Positions 1-9,480 are shown, numbered from the stretch's first letter. The stretch is DNA of 16,235 bases from Alectoria sarmentosa (GCA_009733775.1 WOGZ01000541.1:1-16235); one strand, 5' to 3'. Notes: generated from the letters alone by a model not told the origin. A program made the numbers and translations.

Positions 1-2171
1 TTTAAATTATAATAATTTACGTTATTTTATAATAATAAAAAAGTTTAATGCGAAACAGATTCGTTGAATTGAAAAATTAATTACGTTTAATTTTATAATT
101 AAATATCATAAAAATAAATTCAATTTTGTGAATACGTTATTAAAAAGATTTAACATTATCAAATCGAATAATAATAAGAATAATAATAATAATGATTTTT
201 TTTTTTTTGCGAAATAAGTTTTATAATCAAAAATATTAATTTGATTTATAAAAACGCAATAACGTATTTATTATAATTAAATTCATAATATTAATAAAAT
301 AATTAAACGATATTATCATTATAAATATTTAAATTATAAATTTAAATAAAAAAATGCTCGATAAATGAATACGCATTTTAAATATTACGATATTATTTCA
401 ATTTTTAATTTATTAAATTTTAAAATCGAAGAGATTTTATTTGAAATTATGAGAATCGATAATCGCATAATTATTTAAATTATAACGCAAAAACGTTTTC
501 GTTGCGAATAAAAAATAACGTTAAAGATACGTTATTAAATAAAATAAATTTTCGAAATGAAAAATCGATAAAGATGAATTATTATATTATAATTTTATAA
601 TTTATATTTTTAATAATTTTATTATAAAGAAAAAAATTCTTTATATAAATTATAATAATTTTAATATTAAACACTTTTCTCGTAAACGCATTAAAAAAGA
701 TATTAAATATAAATATTATTAAATAAATATAATAAACGATATAATAAATTATATTCGCATTTATTTCAATTATTAAAAAATGCGAGTTTATTATTATAAG
801 TTTTATAATAAATTAATATTAATATCGTTAAATAACGTGAATTCATTTTATATTATAATATTGAATTTTATTATAAATTTATTATTTGCGAGAAATTTAT
901 ATATTGAAAAAATTTGCGATTTTATTTTAATTTTAATAAATAAATTAATTAAATATATAATATATATAATAATTATAAAAAATTTGAAAATTAATAAATT
1001 TATTAATATTATATAGCGAAAATTCGTATCGTTATGAGATATAATGCGAAATTTAATTTTAAATCGAAATTTATTGTTTATAAATAAGTTTTAAATAACG
1101 TTATATTAATATTTAAATGCGAAACGTAAACTTAATATTATATTTCATTTTCAAATAAATAATCAAATTAAAAAATAAAATAAAATTTTTAAATATTATT
1201 TACGAATTTATTATAATTATAAATAAAATAATTAATTTGAAATTTTATTAATAATTACGTTCGTATATAATAATAACATATACGTAAATATTAATAAAAT
1301 CTCGTAAAAATTATTAATAAAATATATAATAAATTTAAAAAATATTTTTGAATATAAGATTTTAAAAAAGAAAATATCGCTTATTATAAAACGAATAAAA
1401 TAATTATAAAATATAAAATCGCATTTAAAAAAATTATGAAAACGAATATTAAAGCAATAAATAAAATATTATAATAATTATTATCGTATTATAATTTTTT
1501 AAGAAAAAAATAAAATATTATTATGAAATTTAAATATACGCATTTTGCGATTAAAGAAAAAAACTCGATTATAAATAATTTAAATTTTTCGAAATGTTAA
1601 AAAAAATAAACACGTAAATTTATAAATTGAATTTTTTTATTAAATATAAAAAAATTTATCTTATATTTTATATATCGTTGTTAAAATTTTAATATTCGCG
1701 TAACGATAATTTAAAATTATAAATAATCTTAATTAATAACGAAAAAAAATAAAATGTTAATAAAATGTTAAATAAAAGAATTCGCAATAACGAGATTAAA
1801 TATTTCATTAATTAAAATTTTATTTTATTTTATAAAACTTCGTGAAAGTTAATAAAACATTTCGAAAATGTTAAAAACGCAATTAAGGATTTCGAATAAA
1901 TAAAAAAATTATATAAATCAATATTTAAAATGAAATAAAAAGCGCAATCGTCGTAGAAAATCAAAAAATAAAATAAATTATAAAAAAAATAACAATAAAG
2001 AATTTATAAACAAATTTTTAATTAAAAAACTTAATAAAAACGATTAAAGAGAGTTCAAAAACTTATATATACGCATATATACGCATATTTTAATACGTCG
2101 AAACGTCTCGCATCACGAAAAAAATAATGATTTTAAAAGTTATAAACATAAATATAATTATTTAACATTAG
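1..2171. other. AT-rich gene-free stretch, no recognisable content
   Basis: I see no gene here. G+C is about 13-15% by eye, with long A/T runs, short (TAA)n/(AAT)n tracts near 165-195 and a 13-T run just after them. CG dinucleotides are common although C and G are rare. An open stretch of 78 codons at 780-1016 on the plus strand is almost entirely Ile, Asn, Lys, Leu, Phe and Tyr, as expected from random AT-rich DNA, and shows no domain. The likely origin is transposon sequence mutated past recognition by RIP, which is inference. Confidence 0.6.
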
Positions 2172-2567
2172 TTTATATACTTTCTCATATTGAAAAGTAA
2201 TTTTTTATTAATAAAAATCGTTAAAAGACGGCGAGAGATAATAGCGAAAGTAATAACGACGATATATACGACGATTACTTCTATTAGCAAAACCCTCATA
2301 TATGTTAATCAAAATTGTTTCATTTTTTCAAACGCGCAAGACGTCGCGAACGTTATTATTAACGATGATAATAACACGCATAACAACTTAATAAGCGAAG
2401 ACGAAAGAATCGATTACACAAGAATGATTTTCGCGAGAATATCGATCGCATTTAAATTAACGCGTATCAATTCGCGACTCGATATAAGTCGCGTGAAAAT
2501 CATTCGCGAAAATACGCATATAATGAAAATAAATAAGAATTTAACACGCGCTAACGCAATCTTTTAA
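2172..2567 (+). other. Relatively GC-rich open stretch, possible gene relic of unknown identity
   Basis: This frame is open from the TAG at 2169-2171 to the TAA at 2565-2567 (about 131 codons). It contrasts with its surroundings: G+C is visibly higher, non-CpG cytosines survive (for example ACCCTC near 2292-2297), and Arg, Asp, Thr, Ser and Ala are used rather than only Ile/Asn/Lys/Phe. The first 20 or so residues are basic (KRRREIIAK), followed by a Thr/Ile-rich part and an acidic/Asn patch (NDDNNTHNN), then a charged tail. No ATG begins the frame: the most upstream start-like codon is TTG at 2190, and the first ATG is internal at about 2424 (RMIFAR). A eukaryotic start would therefore need an upstream exon, or this is a fragment. 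I recognise no family or catalytic motif. It could be a less mutated piece of a repeat, an exon, or chance. Confidence 0.25.
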
Positions 2568-2573
2568 ACATTT

Positions 2574-2830
2574 ATTAATTTTTTTTAATCAACGTATTTT
2601 GAATAATAAAAAGAAAAAGAATAAGAAAAAAGACGACGATAATAAAAATAATTATTAATTTCATTAATCAAATATTTTTTTATAACAAATGCGAATGTTT
2701 ACGAGCGAAGATAATCGAAATTATTATAATAATAATAATTATTAATTTTATTAATTAAACATTTTTTAAAATAATTTTTTATATTTATAAATAAAAGAGA
2801 AAAAAGAGATAATAATAAAAGCGATAATAA
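2574..2830. repeat. Degenerate tandem repeat, units of about 80-87 bp, three copies
   Basis: Three units begin with the same phrase, ATTAATT followed by T/C-rich sequence and ATTAATC/T, at 2574, 2654 and 2741. Over the first 30 or so bases the second and third units differ only by C/T exchanges, as in the other repeats of the window. Each unit then runs into a purine-rich part with AAAGA, GAAGATAA or GACGATAA words. The array starts directly after the open stretch at 2172-2567. Unit boundaries are approximate because of divergence. Confidence 0.45.
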
Positions 2831-4140
2831 AAGTAAAAATAAAAGTAAAAATAATAGCGACGACGATAATAATTACATTTATAAGTTAAAAATCTTCGCA
2901 TTATTAATTCTCAATTTATAAAAAAAAACGATTTTTAAGATCACGACGACGGCGAGAAATAATTAAGTTTATTATTAACATTATTAATATATTTTTCACG
3001 AACTTCATCGATTTTTATAATTAATTGAATAAATTTAAATACTTTTTAAAATGTTTATTATGAAATAAAATTGATTAAATTAAATGATTATAATTTCGTT
3101 TAATTATTATTTTAATTAATATATATATCTCGTTATTATAATAATATATAATTCGTTAATATATTATTACGATAATAAAAAATGCAAATAAAATAATAAA
3201 TATAAAAAAAGATATAACATTTATTAATAATAATAATAATATTAATATTAATGTTGTTATTATTAAAAAATCAAAATGAAAATAAAACTTTAAATTTATT
3301 AACGCGATTTTTAAATAACAATAATAATAAGATTATAATAATTAATAATAATAATCGTATTTCGCAATAATAATAATAACATATCGCAACATAATTATAA
3401 AATGCTCGCGTTTTATTAATTAAAATAATAATGTTTATAATTACGTTATCGCGATTTCAATATATAAACATATTAATATATTTATAAAAATTTACGATAA
3501 GCAATTTATGTGTATTAAAACAATAAACGTTAATTTAAATTACGTTTAATTAATAATAAATAATATAAGTGAATATGAGAAATTCGTAAACATTTAATTA
3601 TAATACGCAATGATATTAAAGTTTAAAAATTGAATCTTTTAAAAGAAAAAATAATTATAAAGGCGAAAGTATTTAAAGCAATTTAATAAAACTCGTTTAA
3701 ATTATTTATTAAATTACGTGTTACGCAATTAAGGTGTATCTTTAATATGCTTAACAAAAGTTTTAAATATTTGCAATTTCTCTCTTTTTTTTTCTTTTTC
3801 TTTTAACTATTAGTTTATTTAATAACTTATCGATTAAAACTCGTTATTACGTTTATAAATCTTATAATTACCTAATTATTACGCAACTTTATTAAAAAAA
3901 GATTTTGTTATCTCATAATGTTAAAGATAAATAAAATTTATAAAAAATGTGATAATATATGCGAAACAATTATTAATAATAAAAAGAAGTTTAAAGATAT
4001 GATATTTAATGAATGCTTTATTATAAACGAAATTTTTTATTATAAAAATCGTTTATAAATATTTGAATCGATATACACGTTTATTATTTAAAAAATACAC
4101 GATTAATTTATATATAATTATTCAAAAAAATTGCTCGTAT
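2831..4140. other. AT-rich gene-free stretch with a pyrimidine tract
   Basis: No gene is recognisable. The stretch contains a GTAAAAATAAAA-type purine-rich run and a CGACGACGATAATAA word near 2830-2870, AT microsatellite-like patches near 3120-3150, many (AAT)n words at 3220-3360, and a pyrimidine-only run of about 28 bases near 3778-3805 (CTCTC followed by T-runs broken by single C). Reading both strands shows only Ile/Asn/Lys/Leu/Phe-rich short open stretches with frequent stops. Confidence 0.5.
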
Positions 4141-4307
4141 ATATTACGAGCGTATTTTATTTAACTTTATTACTTATTTAGTTTTATCGAGTTTATCGAT
4201 CTTAATATAGTTTAAAAATTTATATATAAATCTCTTTTTCTTATACATAATTTTCTAAATTTATTATTCTCGTTATATACATTTATATAATCTTAAACTT
4301 TATATTA
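4141..4307. repeat. 167-bp dispersed direct repeat, left copy
   Basis: This aligns end to end and without gaps with 15755-15921 in the same orientation. Nearly all differences are transitions. Both ends of the match fade abruptly. The two copies lie on opposite sides of the Copia element. The shape is that of a RIP-mutated pair of repeats, possibly LTR parts of an older element. The sequence holds no long open frame. Confidence 0.7.
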
Positions 4308-4521
4308 ATTTTAACATTATAATAAGTTTTTTTTATACTCTCGACGAAGAGAATATACGAGTTTTTTCATTATTACTCGAAACAAGCGATCGAGTTTAAT
4401 AAAAAACACGTCGAGTCTTTTTATTATATAAATATCTCACATTTAAAAGAAATCTTTATCGCAATTTATATCGTTTAAAAGAATATATATCACATTATTT
4501 AAACTTTTAATAATAGTTTAA

Positions 4522-4860
4522 TTCATTAAAAAACGAATTTTATATTACATTTTAAAGAAATTCTTCTTCGCTTCGCTTTATTAAATTTGTTTATATTAAA
4601 ACATATTTAATCACATTCAACTTCATTGTTATTTTATTAATATTTGACGAAACATAATTTTATTAAAGAAATAATATTCAAATCATTTACATTTTTTATA
4701 ACGATTTAATTAATTCAAAAATGAGACTGTTATCGTTTTCGTAAGAAAATTTATCGTTAATATCACATTCATTACGCATATCACAAAATTTACCTTTATC
4801 GCAAAAAGTAAAATATCTCATAAATTTAATTTAATAAAACTTATTTTTGTTAAAAGTATT
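4522..4860. repeat. Copy of a diverged repeat of about 340-350 bp, also at 14122-14830
   Basis: The unit begins with AAAAAACGAATTTTATATTA, has a TTCTTCGCTTCGCTTT block near 4562-4578, then a TTATTTTATTAA block, then an ACGATTTAATTAATT block near 4701-4716, followed by TATCGTTTTCG near 4732-4742. The same blocks occur in the same order and spacing from 14122 and again from 14471. Divergence includes transversions and small indels, so this family is older or more mixed than the LTR pair. No coding signal is visible in any copy. Confidence 0.5.
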
Positions 4861-5375
4861 GTTTCAAATATTCATCTTTAATATTTTATTCGAAAACATC
4901 GAAATTTTAATATAACACATTATGAATTTTTTTTAATAATTTATATTAACATCAAAATACGTTTCTTTATAACGTCGTTTATTTAAAACATAATTATTTA
5001 TATATCGTGATTAATTTTATTTTATATACGAAAACTTATATGCTCGTTATTTACTTAATTTATTATAATTTAATTTATTATATATATAACGCTCTTTATT
5101 TATTAAATTTTTTTATCGACGATTTTAATAATAAAAAAATTAATCGAAAAATTAGCTTTTAAATTAAGAGTTATAAAATTAAAAATTATTTAATAACATT
5201 ATATCTTCTTTTTCGTCTTTATTACGAAATTTTTAAACGTTAAAAATATATCGACTTTTTTTTAAAATAACATATAAATTATTTTTATTATAAACATTAT
5301 TTAAATTTAAATAGTTATTTAAATTTATATTTAATTTTAAATTATCAAATTCGTTTATTTTTAATAATATTAATA
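4861..5375. other. AT-rich flank of the retrotransposon, nothing recognisable
   Basis: This stretch leads up to the left target-site duplication. It contains short inverted A/T words (for example around 5290-5345) and scattered CG dinucleotides. No open frame longer than a few tens of codons and no motif were seen on either strand. Confidence 0.5.
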
Positions 5376-5380
5376 AATTT
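5376..5380. repeat. Candidate target-site duplication, left copy
   Basis: The five bases next to the left LTR read AATTT. The five bases beyond the right LTR read GATTC. They differ only by A/G at position 1 and T/C at position 5, the two transition types that RIP makes. Five base pairs is the usual duplication for Ty1/Copia integrase. Because the sequence is so AT-rich, chance agreement at three of five positions is not negligible. Confidence 0.5.
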
Positions 5381-5505
5381 TATAAAAATATAATGTAAAA
5401 CACTTAATTATATTATTTTAAAAGTGTTATAAAAAAAAGTGCGATTTATATTATAAGCGTATGCGCTTATATTATATAATTTATTATATAATTTAATTTT
5501 CGACA
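5381..5505 (-). repeat. 3' LTR of the Copia element (125 bp)
   Basis: It aligns gap-free with 12408-12532. The 15 differences are at 5403, 5424, 5430, 5431, 5434, 5457, 5463, 5466, 5473, 5475, 5476, 5487, 5488, 5493 (all transitions) and 5497 (T/A transversion). The right edge, CGACA (TGTCG on the element strand), is where similarity stops and the polypurine tract begins. An inverted repeat, ATAAGCG-TATG-CGCTTAT, sits at 5453-5470, and a second one, AACACTT paired with AAGTGTT, spans 5399-5428. This copy is the more AT-shifted of the two at CpG sites. Confidence 0.93.
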
Positions 5506-5516
5506 CTTCCCTTCGC
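5506..5516 (-). promoter_or_regulatory. Polypurine tract, plus-strand DNA priming site
   Basis: On the element strand this reads GCGAAGGGAAG and abuts the TGTCG start of the 3' LTR with no gap. A purine-only tract at this position primes second-strand synthesis in LTR elements after RNase H cleavage. The GGG run is notable because G triplets are very rare in the rest of the window. Confidence 0.85.
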
Positions 5517-5535
5517 ACGTATACTTTTAGAAAAA

Positions 5536-5610
5536 TCGAACGTCGAATAAATAACGTGAATCGAGCGTCGAATAATTATAGTGAGTTTAGCGTCGAATAG
5601 TTAATGTGAA
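5536..5610. repeat. 25-bp tandem repeat, three copies
   Basis: The core CGTCGAATA recurs at 5541, 5566 and 5591, exactly 25 bp apart, each followed by an A/T stretch and GTGA. It lies about 30 bp inside the element from the PPT, in the non-coding tail after pol. Confidence 0.8.
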
Positions 5611-5646
5611 ATTATTTTAATACATCTTTTCTATCTTTTATGCGTT

Positions 5647-5908
5647 TTATAAAAATTCGAATTTCAAATACGAGATTCGAAACTCGCGATATTCAAAATC
5701 GGATAAAAATAATGAAAATTCGAAAAAGAAAGTAATTATTCTTTTATAAACCATTTTTATTTTTATAAATCATTTTTATTTTTTATATACCATCTTTTTT
5801 TCTTATAAACATTCGAATTTTAAAAACGAAATTCGAAACTCGCGATGTTTAAAGCCGGGTAAAAAGAGTGAAAATCGAAAATCTAAAAACGATTATGTTC
5901 TTTTAAAC
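5647..5908. repeat. Direct repeat of about 105 bp (two copies) separated by a 19-20 bp minisatellite
   Basis: Copy one (about 5647-5751) and copy two (about 5804-5908) share TATAAA, ATTCGAATTT, ATTCGAAACTCGCGAT and a following GGATAAAA/GGGTAAAA block at the same spacing, then end in CTTTTATAAAC/CTTTTAAAC. Differences are mainly transitions (CGAGATTCG against CGAAATTCG, AATCGGAT against AGCCGGGT). Between them a CATTTTTAT/CATCTTTTT word recurs at 5752, 5771 and 5791. The second copy keeps GCCGGG at 5854-5859, an unusually GC-rich hexamer here. The role is unknown; these repeats sit in the 3' untranslated part of the Copia element. Confidence 0.75.
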
Positions 5909-6689
5909 ATATTCGCCACGATATTATATAGAAAATTTTTTACTTTTTAACGAAAAATCGTTTTTTAATAAATTTATTTTTAATTTATTTAATGTATATT
6001 AAAAATCGAGCGATATATAATTAATAAATATATATAAAAGTAAATTTTTCGATTAAACGAAATATTTCGAATCGTATATATATATATATATATATGCGAT
6101 CGATTATAAGACTCGTAAAAGTTATTTCAAAATATTAATATTTAATAATAATAATTAATAACGTGTATGCGAACGATATATAATAACGATATTCATAATA
6201 ATAATAACGACAATAACGTTTAAAAACATAAATATAATAACTTTAAAAATATAAATATAATAATTTTAAAAATATAAGTATAATAATCTTAAAAAATTTA
6301 TATAATAATTTTGATAAAAATATTTAAAACGATTAACGAAAAGTCGACGATAACGACTTTTAAAATAACGTCGTAAATCTTAAATTTAAATCGTATATAA
6401 ATATAAATCTTTCGAAAAAAGACTCGTAAAAGTTATAATTATAATTGTAATAACGATAAATTAACTTTTAATATAATGATAATATAACGAAGTTTTAATA
6501 CGTTAAAATTAATATTAAAATTTTATGAATAATTTCGATCTCGATTAATCATTTAATCGATTATTTAAAGTATAAAAATTTATAAAATCGCTTCTTTAAA
6601 GCTAAGACGTTAAATAATAATAACGAGGCGATTTAAATTATTTAAGCGTCTTAAACGTCTCTCTTAAAACAATAATTCAAATAATTTTA
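5909..6689 (-). other. Non-coding 3' tail of the Copia element between RNase H and the polypurine-side repeats
   Basis: No domain continues here after the RNase H end. The stretch contains an (AT)n run at about 6075-6094, a 23-bp tandem array at 6222-6313, and otherwise AT-rich sequence with scattered CG. Together with 5506-5908 it makes about 1.2 kb between pol and the PPT, longer than the short 3' untranslated segment expected for Copia. A former extra open frame cannot be excluded. Confidence 0.5.
6222..6313. repeat. 23-bp tandem repeat, four copies
   Basis: The core ATAAATATAATAA or a one-to-two-base variant starts at 6228, 6251, 6274 and 6297, a constant 23-bp period, with AAA-rich spacers and CTTTA/TTTTA/CTTA ends between copies. 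It is inside the 3' tail of the Copia element. The changes between copies include T/C and A/G exchanges. Confidence 0.75.
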
Positions 6690-7190
6690 AATATATAATG
6701 TGAGATTATTTCCATTTTAAAGACATCGCGAAAGATAATAAATTTATCAAAATATAAAGTTTTAATAAAATCATTAATCATTTATTTATTAATAAAAATA
6801 TATTAAATATTTATAATATCATTATTGACTTTTTCGCGCACAAAATAATAAATAATGTTAATATATTTAATATAAATATAAAATTAAGCGTTCTTTATAA
6901 AAACGATTGCGTCTTAATTATGTTCAAAAATTATAATAATTTTAAAATTCAAATCGTCAAATCGTAGAAATTAATTAAAAAAGTTTTTTAATTAAATAAT
7001 TTTTTGATAAATTTGCGTTTAATCGATATACTTTATTTTATAAATAAATAATATTATAATAATTTAACGCTTACTTAATTAATTAATAACGTTATTATTT
7101 AAATTAAATAAATAATTGAAAATAAACCTTCGAATTAAGTTCTCGACTCAATCAAAATTAATATAATCAAATAAATCTTTTAAAAAGCTT
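6690..7190 (-). pseudogene. Copia RNase H domain, RIP-degraded
   Basis: Read in one unbroken minus-strand register (codon low coordinates equal to 2 modulo 3), this matches the Copia RNase H order. The segment read as DYINFD*VEN near 7166-7140 corresponds to the family's GY(S/T)D(A/S)DWAG(D/N) block; all changes are C-to-T or G-to-A types, including the first catalytic Asp to Asn. Then come RRFIFNYLFNLNNNVIN and *LSKR* (family W-S-S-K-R-Q) near 7130-7062. The block expected to read S-T-E-A-E-Y follows, with both Glu changed to Lys (KIK near 7035-7026). Next are NA*FYIYIKYINIIYYFVRE near 6890-6830 (family NPQFH...KHID..YHF.RE), and MINDFIKTLYFDKF near 6780-6740 (family M.AD..TK.L...KF). RNase H would remove RNA template and generate the PPT primer. 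It is dead because of many stops and lost catalytic residues. The end is placed at about 6690, after the last recognisable block. Confidence 0.9.
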
Positions 7191-8070
7191 TTATATATAA
7201 GTTTATAATGTATTATATTTTTAAAATATCGAAAAATTCGAATAATCACATTTTAATACGCTGAAATAAAATTAATTAAATATTAATTAATCAAAAAAAT
7301 AATATAAACGATATCGAGACGAGTTTTCAATATAATATATATAAGAGAATTTATAACGAATTAATACTTCTCATAAAACCTTTTAAAAATCAAATAGTTT
7401 TTTTTAATGAGCGTTAATCTATGATTAATTTCGAATAATATATTAACAAAAATGAGATTTCAACATTTAAAATAATTAAAAAAACGTATAATATATATTT
7501 TTTATTTTAAACGAATAATATTATTATAACGATTTCTTTTAACAATCATATTTAAATAAAAAACGTATAATCTCAAATTTAATATATAAAACTTGACGTT
7601 TAAAACATTTTTAATTCGTTTAATGACGACTTTATTATAATTTATAATTAAGACATTATCGATATAAAACGTTATAATAATTTCTTTTTTAAGATTCATA
7701 AACATATTATTATTCGATTCGATGAAATTAAAATCGAATTTTTTTATATAAATTAAAAAATGTTAATATTAAATTTTAAGAGATTGCTTTAAATTATAAA
7801 AAGTCTTATTTAATTTATAAACCTTAATATTGTCTTTACTAAAGTCGTCAAATTATTATATATAAATATTTTTTAAACATCGTTATAAAAAAAACGATTT
7901 TAACATTTATTTATTTTACGTTTTAATTTATAATCGTTATAAGCGCAAAAATCGTTTTATAATTTATAAACTTTATTACTAACGCGAAAGTGTTATAATA
8001 ATTATAATTCTTTTATTATTCAAATCCTCGAACAATTTAACGTGTTTTATAATAATTTTTTTTTTAAAAT
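7191..8070 (-). pseudogene. Copia reverse transcriptase domain, RIP-degraded
   Basis: The domain copies element RNA into cDNA. Blocks in order: YKTR*IVRGFE (about 8055-8019; family YKAR.V.RGFEQ), YYNTFALVIKF (about 7995-7963; family Y..TFAPVVKP), INVK then FFYND (about 7910-7880; family MDVK.AFL.GD, first catalytic Asp now Asn at 7905-7907), VYKLNKTFYNLKQSLKI*Y*HF (two parts, about 7822-7757; family KL.K.LYGLKQ.PR.WY..F), YIDN at 7655-7666 (family YVDD, second Asp now Asn), then INSLIYIILKTRLDIVYII in two parts (about 7354-7300; family GSL.YL...TRPDI..AV) and IRIFRYFKN (about 7240-7215; family KRILRYLKG). The register shifts once near 7845-7875; elsewhere the frame is continuous apart from stops at expected Gln or Trp positions, such as TAA at 7502-7504 and 7361-7363. 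The longest stop-free piece is 7502-7705. Confidence 0.95.
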
Positions 8071-8949
8071 CTCGCTTTATAATATAAATTCAGCGATCTT
8101 TAAAAATATAAATCTTTAAAAACATTTAAATAAAACATTAAATGTTATTGTTTATAAAAAACTTATACTCATCTCGCATATCAATTTTTTAATTCATATA
8201 AAATAAATTATTGAAAATCGTTTATTTATAAATTATAAATTCGAAAATGTTAAATTTATTAACATAATTCGCAGTTAAAAAATTAAACGATAAATTATAA
8301 AGATTCGAAATAATGAGATTTTTATAATTATCAAATATTTTTTAAATAATTTTATATTCGAAATATTCTCGTATAACTCTTATTTTAATAAATTTTAAAA
8401 ATATAAATAAAGAAGAAATAATAATAAATTTAACGATTAATGTAATAAATTTAATAAATGTTATAAATATACGCATTATAATAATGATAAAATAAGGTTT
8501 TTAAAAACGATTAACGATTAATGATAAATTATTTATTAACGATAATCGATTTAATGATTTAATTGAAATTATAAATTTAACGTTTAATAATATAATAATA
8601 CGCTATTTATTTAATATCTCTCTCATAATAAATATTAATACGAAAAAACATTAATGTTTATTTAAAAATTTATGAGTTTCAATTTCTTTTTCGAGATTCA
8701 CGAAATGTGAACGTTTTTTAACGAAATGTATATTATTAATGCGAATAATCTTCTTTTTGATTAAATTGTAAAAACGAAAAATGAATTCGTTTTTATAACT
8801 TAAAAAAATACATTTCTCGCTCTTATTTATAAGTTTTTTTCAAATACGCTTTAAAATGTAAATAATGAAATTGATAATACGCAAATAAAAAAGAATAAAT
8901 TTACGATAATAAAAAATTTCAAAAAATATAATAATAATCTTGATGTTAA
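8071..8949 (-). pseudogene. Pol linker between integrase core and reverse transcriptase
   Basis: This is the expected place for the integrase C-terminal part and the variable linker before reverse transcriptase. I could not anchor conserved blocks here apart from a weak continuation into YKTR at its 3' end. The stretch is AT-rich with many stops in all minus frames, and no separate gene is visible. Confidence 0.5.
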
Positions 8950-9480
8950 AAGAACGCATTATCAAATAATTAATTATAATTATTATTTCAAATCAAAAAA
9001 ATTTATTGAAATTAAAGCTTAATAAAATTAAATATATTTTATCTATTAAAATTTAATTAAATCGTTCGACGATTTCGTTTATTTTAAGATTATTTATAAC
9101 AATAAACTTTTATTTAATATTCGCCTAAATAAGACATTTTAAAAAAACTTTATTAATATATTCGTTTTCATTATCAAAACGAATGCGATAAATTCGATAA
9201 TCTCGAAATTTTAAATAAGTTTTAAAACGTAAAAATATAACGAAGATCTCATTTTTATAATAAATATAATAAACTTTAAAATAATAAATAAAATCGTTTT
9301 TAAACGTTATAAAATATTTATAATCGTTAAAATTAATAAAAATTAAAGATTTAATAAAATCGTTATAAATAAATTTATTCGATAAAATATCGAGAATTGT
9401 AAAATTATTATAAAAAACAATCTTTTAATAATTTATTATATAGCATTCGCAAATATATTTCTCGATAATATTTTTAAAGA
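8950..9480 (-). pseudogene. Copia integrase core, RIP-degraded but with D,D35E codons retained
   Basis: Integrase would insert the cDNA into the genome. In one minus register (same modulus as RT after the frameshift) the blocks run: a Cys-rich ICECYIINY*K (about 9453-9420) compatible with the CxxC end of the zinc-binding motif if one Tyr replaces Cys; FIYNDFIKSL with the first catalytic Asp at 9359-9361; DYKYFITFKNDF and YYFKVYYIYYKNEI (family GYKYF.TF.DD.SR...V..I..K.E); RIRFDNENEYINK with the second Asp at 9173-9175 (family I.SDNGGEF.N); and NEIVERF with the catalytic Glu at 9065-9067 (family NG.AER). The Asp-to-Glu gap is exactly 35 residues, the hallmark spacing. The first and second Asp are 61 residues apart. 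Stops interrupt the frame at Gln/Trp-type positions. Confidence 0.92.

Noticed and set aside
780..1016. 78-codon open frame on the plus strand beginning with ATG
   Set aside because: Nearly all residues are Ile, Asn, Leu, Lys, Tyr and Phe, the expected product of random AT-rich DNA. No motif, no codon-use contrast and no upstream signal.
2060..2090. TATATACGCA repeated twice, as a regulatory element before the open stretch
   Set aside because: Only two copies of a low-complexity decamer, common by chance at this composition.
4562..4578. CTTCGCTTCGCTTT as a terminator or protein-binding site
   Set aside because: The same block recurs in the 14122 and 14471 repeat units, so it is explained by the repeat family.
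5391..5505. Shorter LTR definition starting at TGTAAAAC (112 bp)
   Set aside because: TG...CA ends look attractive, but identity extends 13 bp further left in both copies, the PBS then directly abuts the LTR, and a 5-bp duplication fits only the 125-bp definition.
6075..6094. (AT)n run as a promoter or centromere-like element
   Set aside because: A plain dinucleotide run in AT-rich DNA; nothing else supports a function.
7502..7705. 67-codon minus-strand open frame as a separate small gene
   Set aside because: It is the longest stop-free piece of the Copia reverse transcriptase. The matching domain continues in the same register beyond both ends, and its stop is at an expected Gln position.
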